Shown here piece by piece: positions 6,771 to 9,998 of a stretch of DNA of 9,998 nt. The notes beneath the pieces were generated by a model. It made no database searches. It was given only the letters and a program-made list of their open reading frames with translations, and was not told the DNA's origin. Origin of the DNA: Kuafuiihalomonas sp964477875 (GTDB lineage: Bacteria > Myxococcota > Kuafuiibacteriia > Kuafuiibacteriales > Kuafuiibacteriaceae); NCBI GenBank assembly GCA_964477875.1, contig CAYZFR010000145.1, forward strand, positions 1-9,998, in the 5' to 3' direction. Within the stretch, counting starts at the first letter, position 1, and each line of letters opens with the position of its first letter. The position numbers and the translations under genes were made by a program.

Positions 6771-7646
6771 ATGGGCGAGAAGTTCGCCGGTGCCTTCCAC
6801 GGCGCTGAACTCTCCTCGGACGAAGTAAAGGCGCGACTGCGAGAGCTTCTCCAGGACGGGCTCCATGGGCTGTGTTTCAGTGCGTATGCGCCGGGCCAGA
6901 GTCCGACCGACCACTTCCAGCTCAGCCCCGAGCAGGTGCGGCAGCGGCTGGAGCTGATTGCCCCCTACACGCAATGGATCCGCACCTTCTCCTGCTACGA
7001 GGGAAACGAGCATGCCCCGGCGATGGCCCACGAGCTGGGGCTGAAGACTCTGGTCGGAGCTTGGCTCGACGACGACACGGCGCGCAACGAAGAGGAGATT
7101 CAGGCGGTCATCGGGCAGGCCCGGGCCGGGCACGCGGACCTGGTCGCGGTCGGGAACGAGGTCCTGCTTCGGGGAGAGCTCGCGCTGGAGTCGATCGTGG
7201 GCGCGATTCGCCGGGTGAGGGAAGCTGCGCCGAGCGTTCCGGTGGCCTACGTCGATGCGTACTTCCAGTTCGTCGAGCATCCTGCCCTGGTCGAGGTCTG
7301 CGACTTCCTCCCCATCAACTGCTACCCCTTTTGGGAAAAGTGCCGCCTGGAGTGGTCGGCGGGGTACGTGAAAGAGATGGTCCGGCGCGTCGAGTCGATC
7401 GCCGGCGGCAAGAAAGTCATCATCGCCGAGACCGGTTGGCCAACCCGAGGTACGCCAGAGGGTGAAGCCGAACCAGGGGTCGACAACGCCGCGCTCTATG
7501 CTCTCAACCTCATTCCATGGGCGACGGCAGCGAACGTCCCGCTGTTCTGGTTCTCGGCCTTCGACGAAGCTTGGAAGGTCGGTGACGAGGGCGACTGCGG
7601 CGCCTACTGGGGCTTCTGGGACGCCGAAGCCCACCCCAAGTTCTGA
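6771..7646 (+). CDS. GH17 family beta-1,3-glucanase-like protein
   Basis: 291 residues from the ATG at 6771, a TIM-barrel of about the length of bacterial GH17 (COG5309-type) proteins. The first strand is HGLCFSAYAPGQSP (32-45), followed by WIRTFSCYEGNE (69-80). The acid/base glutamate is E130 in AVGNEV and the nucleophile is E220 in IIAETGWP; both match the family signatures. The C-terminal PLFWFSAFDEAWK (257-269) is also typical. GH17 enzymes cleave or transfer beta-1,3-glucan by a retaining mechanism. No signal peptide or membrane segment is visible with this start or with the in-frame GTG at 6738, which suggests a cytoplasmic enzyme, unlike secreted laminarinases. The frame stays open back to 6588, but that extension overlaps the divergent Fe-S gene and lacks family similarity; GAGAG ten bases upstream weakly supports 6771. 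Substrate could be an oligosaccharide or a transglycosylation acceptor. Confidence 0.9.
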   Translation: MGEKFAGAFHGAELSSDEVKARLRELLQDGLHGLCFSAYAPGQSPTDHFQLSPEQVRQRLELIAPYTQWIRTFSCYEGNEHAPAMAHELGLKTLVGAWLDDDTARNEEEIQAVIGQARAGHADLVAVGNEVLLRGELALESIVGAIRRVREAAPSVPVAYVDAYFQFVEHPALVEVCDFLPINCYPFWEKCRLEWSAGYVKEMVRRVESIAGGKKVIIAETGWPTRGTPEGEAEPGVDNAALYALNLIPWATAANVPLFWFSAFDEAWKVGDEGDCGAYWGFWDAEAHPKF

Positions 7647-7732
7647 CGAACCGGCGGCGCCGTACTCGAGGCACGTCGGGCACCCAGAGGGAGCATGGTC
7701 GCGCTCGTAGGGCCACCGAAGGCGGCAGCTCC

Positions 7733-7752
7733 CTGCGGATCGAAAGCCGCAG
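7733..7752. terminator. Candidate hairpin between convergent GH17 and lipoprotein genes
   Basis: CTGCGG and CCGCAG form a perfect 6-bp stem with an 8-base loop in the 130-base gap between the convergent ends at 7646 and 7777. The location fits a shared terminator, but no T-tract follows on either strand. I see nothing else in this gap. Confidence 0.25.
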
Positions 7753-7776
7753 CAGTTAGCAGGTCAGCAAGTACTC

Positions 7777-8877
7777 TTAGTCGTACCAGGCCTGGCCGAA
7801 GGCTTCGAGGGCTGGCCGGGGGCGGCGGTCGATGTCCACGAGACCCCACCACTCTTCGTTGAAGGTCGCGTCGGGGTGAGGACCGCCGCCGGGGGCGATG
7901 CCGCCGGTGTCCTGGACGTCGAGGCTGCCGCTCGGGTCTTTCCACCACTCGTCCGCGAACTCGAAGATGGTACCGCCGAGGGCGTCGCTGTCTCGGATGG
8001 CCCGGGTGAGGGTGAGGGTCGCGATGGACTGGGCGGCCGGGTTTGGACCGGGGATGCGAGCGTCGTAGGCGTCGGCGCCGTACTCGGCCATGTAGAAGGG
8101 GGCGCCGGAACGAGCCTCCCACTGCATGAACAGATTCGTGAAGGTCAGGCCCCGGTAGACGTTGAGGCCCCAGACGTCGACGCCGGCGAGGGCGGTCAGC
8201 GTGGCTTGATTCGGGAGCTCGCCATGGACGGTAGAGACGGGGTGCGTGGTGTCGAGGCTCTTCACCCGAGCGACCGCTTCCTCGATCCGCTGCAGGGTCT
8301 CTTCGTCGTTCAGCTCGGAGAAGAGGTTGTTGTAGTTCCACTCGTTGCCGACCTCCCACATCAGGATGGCGGGATGGTCCACGGTGGCGTTGATGGCGGC
8401 GTCGATGTCCGCGAGCGGTACCGAAGCCGCGATGTAGACCTGCTGGATGACGAAGATCCCGTTGGCCAGCAGCTCGTCGAGAACCGACGCGTCGGTGATC
8501 GGGGTGTAGGTCCGGACCACGTTGATGCCAGCCGCCGCCATCAGCGCCGAGTCCTGCTCGACGAAGCCCGCGAAGTCCCGGTCCACGGCTTGGGTGCCGC
8601 CCTTGGGCACCGGGTTCCAGCATACACCTCGGATGCGGAAGGGCTGACCGTCCTGAACGAAGCCGTCCCCCATCCACTCTGGCGTGGTCATGTTCGGAGG
8701 ACCGAGGTCGGGCCCTATGAACCTGAAGTCGTTTCCGATCTGACCGCTGCCCGCGTCGGGCGTGCCGCCGCCTTCACCAGAATAGCCCGGCGGCCGGACG
8801 ATGCCTTCGATGTCCTCGCCGCACCCGACGACGTAGAGCATCAGAGGAACTACCAGGAGGAGACCAGCGCGTCGCAC
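7777..8877 (-). CDS. Lipoprotein glycoside hydrolase/glucanosyltransferase-like, clan GH-A (GH2/GH5/GH72-like)
   Basis: 366 residues from a GTG start. A short basic and hydrophobic signal ends in VVGC, so C19 is the probable lipidated cysteine. A Gly/Pro-rich tether follows (about 25-60). The catalytic domain starts at PFRIRGVCWNP (79-89). INVVRTYTP (118-126) is the typical beta-strand of clan GH-A barrels. The acid/base is E179 in MWEVGNEW and the nucleophile E265 in FYMAEYG. The C-terminal GGTIFEFADEWWK (301-313) and WWGLVDIDRRPRPA (343-356) recall GH2 TIM-barrels and the GGIVYEY/NYGLV region of GH72 beta-1,3-glucanosyltransferases. It would act on a polysaccharide at the outer membrane or periplasm. 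It is convergent with GH17, which supports a beta-glucan link, but family and substrate are not settled. Only a weak AGGG directly before the GTG serves as ribosome site. Confidence 0.85.
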   Translation of the reverse strand: MRRAGLLLVVPLMLYVVGCGEDIEGIVRPPGYSGEGGGTPDAGSGQIGNDFRFIGPDLGPPNMTTPEWMGDGFVQDGQPFRIRGVCWNPVPKGGTQAVDRDFAGFVEQDSALMAAAGINVVRTYTPITDASVLDELLANGIFVIQQVYIAASVPLADIDAAINATVDHPAILMWEVGNEWNYNNLFSELNDEETLQRIEEAVARVKSLDTTHPVSTVHGELPNQATLTALAGVDVWGLNVYRGLTFTNLFMQWEARSGAPFYMAEYGADAYDARIPGPNPAAQSIATLTLTRAIRDSDALGGTIFEFADEWWKDPSGSLDVQDTGGIAPGGGPHPDATFNEEWWGLVDIDRRPRPALEAFGQAWYD

Positions 8878-9036
8878 CCCTGCATATTGCCCGTCGGGTC
8901 CTGTGTGTCCAGGCCAGCGGTCTTTGTTCGCTCCTGGCGGGCTTGAACGGCCGATTGGGCGAGATCAACCGGGGGTCGTGGTTTGGTCACCCATTCCGTT
9001 GACCTGCGCCTCGCCGTCTCGTGAGTTCGGGCCTGG
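8878..9036. promoter_or_regulatory. Divergent intergenic region, lipoprotein glycosidase / membrane protein
   Basis: 159 bases lie between the divergent starts at 8877 (-) and 9037 (+), so promoters in both directions are expected. A TTGACC at 8999-9004 (+) has no matching -10 and is too close to the start. No operator, riboswitch or ORF is convincing. Confidence 0.3.
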
Positions 9037-9927
9037 ATGGACTGGCTTCGGGAAGGCGCGGCTAAGGTCTTCGACCGGCTCAAAGATGCGTGGTCCAGTG
9101 ACGGCGCCCGCAAATTCGTCTCCTTCAGCCTGCTGTCTTTCTTCGGCGTCACCCTCGTTCTCATCGAGCTCAGCCGGGAGCGGCTTCTACCGGAGCGGCT
9201 TGCGGATTTTCCCCAGAATCATTTCGTCGCCGTCGAGTGGACGGTCGACTTCCTGCTCATATTCGAGGTCATCGACCTGGTCTTCGCTCTCGCTGCCTCG
9301 GTCTCGGGATCCGTCGGTAAGCAGCTCGAGGTCTTCGCTCTCATCTTGCTTCGAAAGTCGTTCGAAGAGCTCAAGAACTTCAGCGAGCCGATCAATCTTT
9401 CGGCGCTGCCCAATCCGATCAGCTTCGAAGAGGGCATCCTCCCGATTTGGAACATGGCCGCCGACGCCAGCGGGGCACTGATCTTGTTCGGCCTCATCGT
9501 GGCCTACCGGCGGCTCCTAAAGCATCGGCCCATCACCGAGTCGCCCGAGAAGCAGGGCCGCTTCATCCAGACCAAGAAACTCCTGGCCCTGCTGCTCCTC
9601 GGAGTCGTACTGCTACAGGCTGGCAAGGCGTCCGTGGAGCTCCTGAACGGCAGCCGAGAAGCCGGCTTCTACACGTCGATCTTCACCGCCTTCATCTTCT
9701 TCGACATCGCCCTCGTCCTCGTCTCTTTGCGCTATTCCGACGAGTTTCGTGTGGTCTTCCGCAACTTTGGCTTCACCACCGTGACCATCTTCCTGCGCCT
9801 CGCCATCACCGCCGAGCCCTTCGTGCGAGCGACGATGGGTTGTTTGATCGGAGTCTACGCCGTCGCCATCGCAGCGCTCTACATTCAGGCTGCTCAGACC
9901 GAGATCGGTAAGTCAGAGTCCGAATGA
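9037..9927 (+). CDS. Multi-spanning membrane protein of unknown function
   Basis: 296 residues, ATG start without a clear Shine-Dalgarno, TGA stop. Hydrophobic segments lie near residues 27-45, 62-88, 137-157, 181-200, 213-231, 246-260 and 265-285, so about six or seven membrane passes; there is no cleavable signal. Between the second and third segments is an amphipathic, charged stretch (about 95-118) with SFEELKNF. Conserved-looking blocks include HFVAVEWTVDF (62-72), EVIDLVFALAASVS (77-90) and LVSLRYSDEFRVVFRNFG (228-245). The first of these has acidic residues within a membrane segment and could sense or conduct, but no transporter, channel or enzyme family is recognisable. It is divergent from the lipoprotein and probably its own unit. 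I take it to be a conserved uncharacterised family. Confidence 0.82.
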   Translation: MDWLREGAAKVFDRLKDAWSSDGARKFVSFSLLSFFGVTLVLIELSRERLLPERLADFPQNHFVAVEWTVDFLLIFEVIDLVFALAASVSGSVGKQLEVFALILLRKSFEELKNFSEPINLSALPNPISFEEGILPIWNMAADASGALILFGLIVAYRRLLKHRPITESPEKQGRFIQTKKLLALLLLGVVLLQAGKASVELLNGSREAGFYTSIFTAFIFFDIALVLVSLRYSDEFRVVFRNFGFTTVTIFLRLAITAEPFVRATMGCLIGVYAVAIAALYIQAAQTEIGKSESE

Positions 9928-9951
9928 GCGTGGTTCGGCCAGTGCTCGCGA

Positions 9952-9977
9952 GGAAAGGAAGACTCTCCCCCCTTTCC
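9952..9977 (+). terminator. Candidate terminator hairpin after the membrane protein gene
   Basis: GGAAAGG and CCTTTCC are perfect 7-base arms separated by 12 bases, starting 25 bases past the TGA at 9925-9927. A short TTTT occurs only about 12 bases after the stem (around 9989), so efficiency as an intrinsic terminator is doubtful. The remaining bases to the window end hold no visible gene. Confidence 0.3.
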
Positions 9978-9998
9978 AGACCACTCCGTTTTCACTAG

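Noticed and set aside
8850..9164. A 104-codon minus-strand frame across the divergent region and the start of the membrane protein gene.
   Set aside because: It overlaps both real genes in other frames, is Arg/Ser/Thr-rich and shows no domain.

Overview
The window is high-GC DNA (about two thirds G+C by eye) with dense genes, short gaps and frequent GTG/TTG starts. The lipoprotein at 7777-8877 has the low-complexity Gly/Pro/Asp-Ala-Gly stretch after its lipobox that is common in myxobacterial lipoproteins. I therefore guess a myxobacterial/deltaproteobacterial-type Gram-negative chromosome. This is inference only: there is no rRNA or other marker gene here. I see no tRNA, CRISPR array, insertion sequence, phage gene or defence system.

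Layout. (1) 2-1849 (+) is the C-terminal part of a large protein that runs off the left edge and looks like an (alpha/alpha)6-barrel carbohydrate-active enzyme. (2) 1910-2305 (+) is a glutaredoxin-fold protein without a single cysteine. (3) 6612 down to 2408 (-) is a tight operon: a Tat-exported 2Fe-2S subunit, a molybdopterin subunit, an FAD subunit carrying an extra four-cysteine insert, and a 76-residue cysteine-rich protein coupled by a 4-base overlap. The first three form a complete periplasmic xanthine-oxidase-family hydroxylase or aldehyde oxidoreductase of the E. coli PaoABC type, in the order Fe-S, Mo, FAD. (4) 6771-7646 (+) is a GH17 beta-1,3-glucanase-like protein, divergent from the operon. 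(5) 7777-8877 (-) is a lipoprotein with a GH2/GH5/GH72-like TIM-barrel glycosidase domain, convergent with GH17. (6) 9037-9927 (+) is a multi-spanning membrane protein of unknown function, divergent from the lipoprotein.

How they may work together. GH17, the lipoprotein glycosidase and perhaps the left-edge protein suggest a small beta-glucan handling locus, split between the cytoplasm (GH17 shows no signal peptide) and the envelope (lipoprotein). The molybdenum hydroxylase operon is a separate module between them, oxidising aldehydes or heterocycles in the periplasm. No molybdenum-cofactor chaperone (XdhC/PaoD) is in the window.

The points most worth a second look are the small cysteine-rich protein coupled to the FAD subunit, the cysteine-free glutaredoxin, and the unassigned left-edge enzyme. 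No clearly novel multi-gene system is visible.
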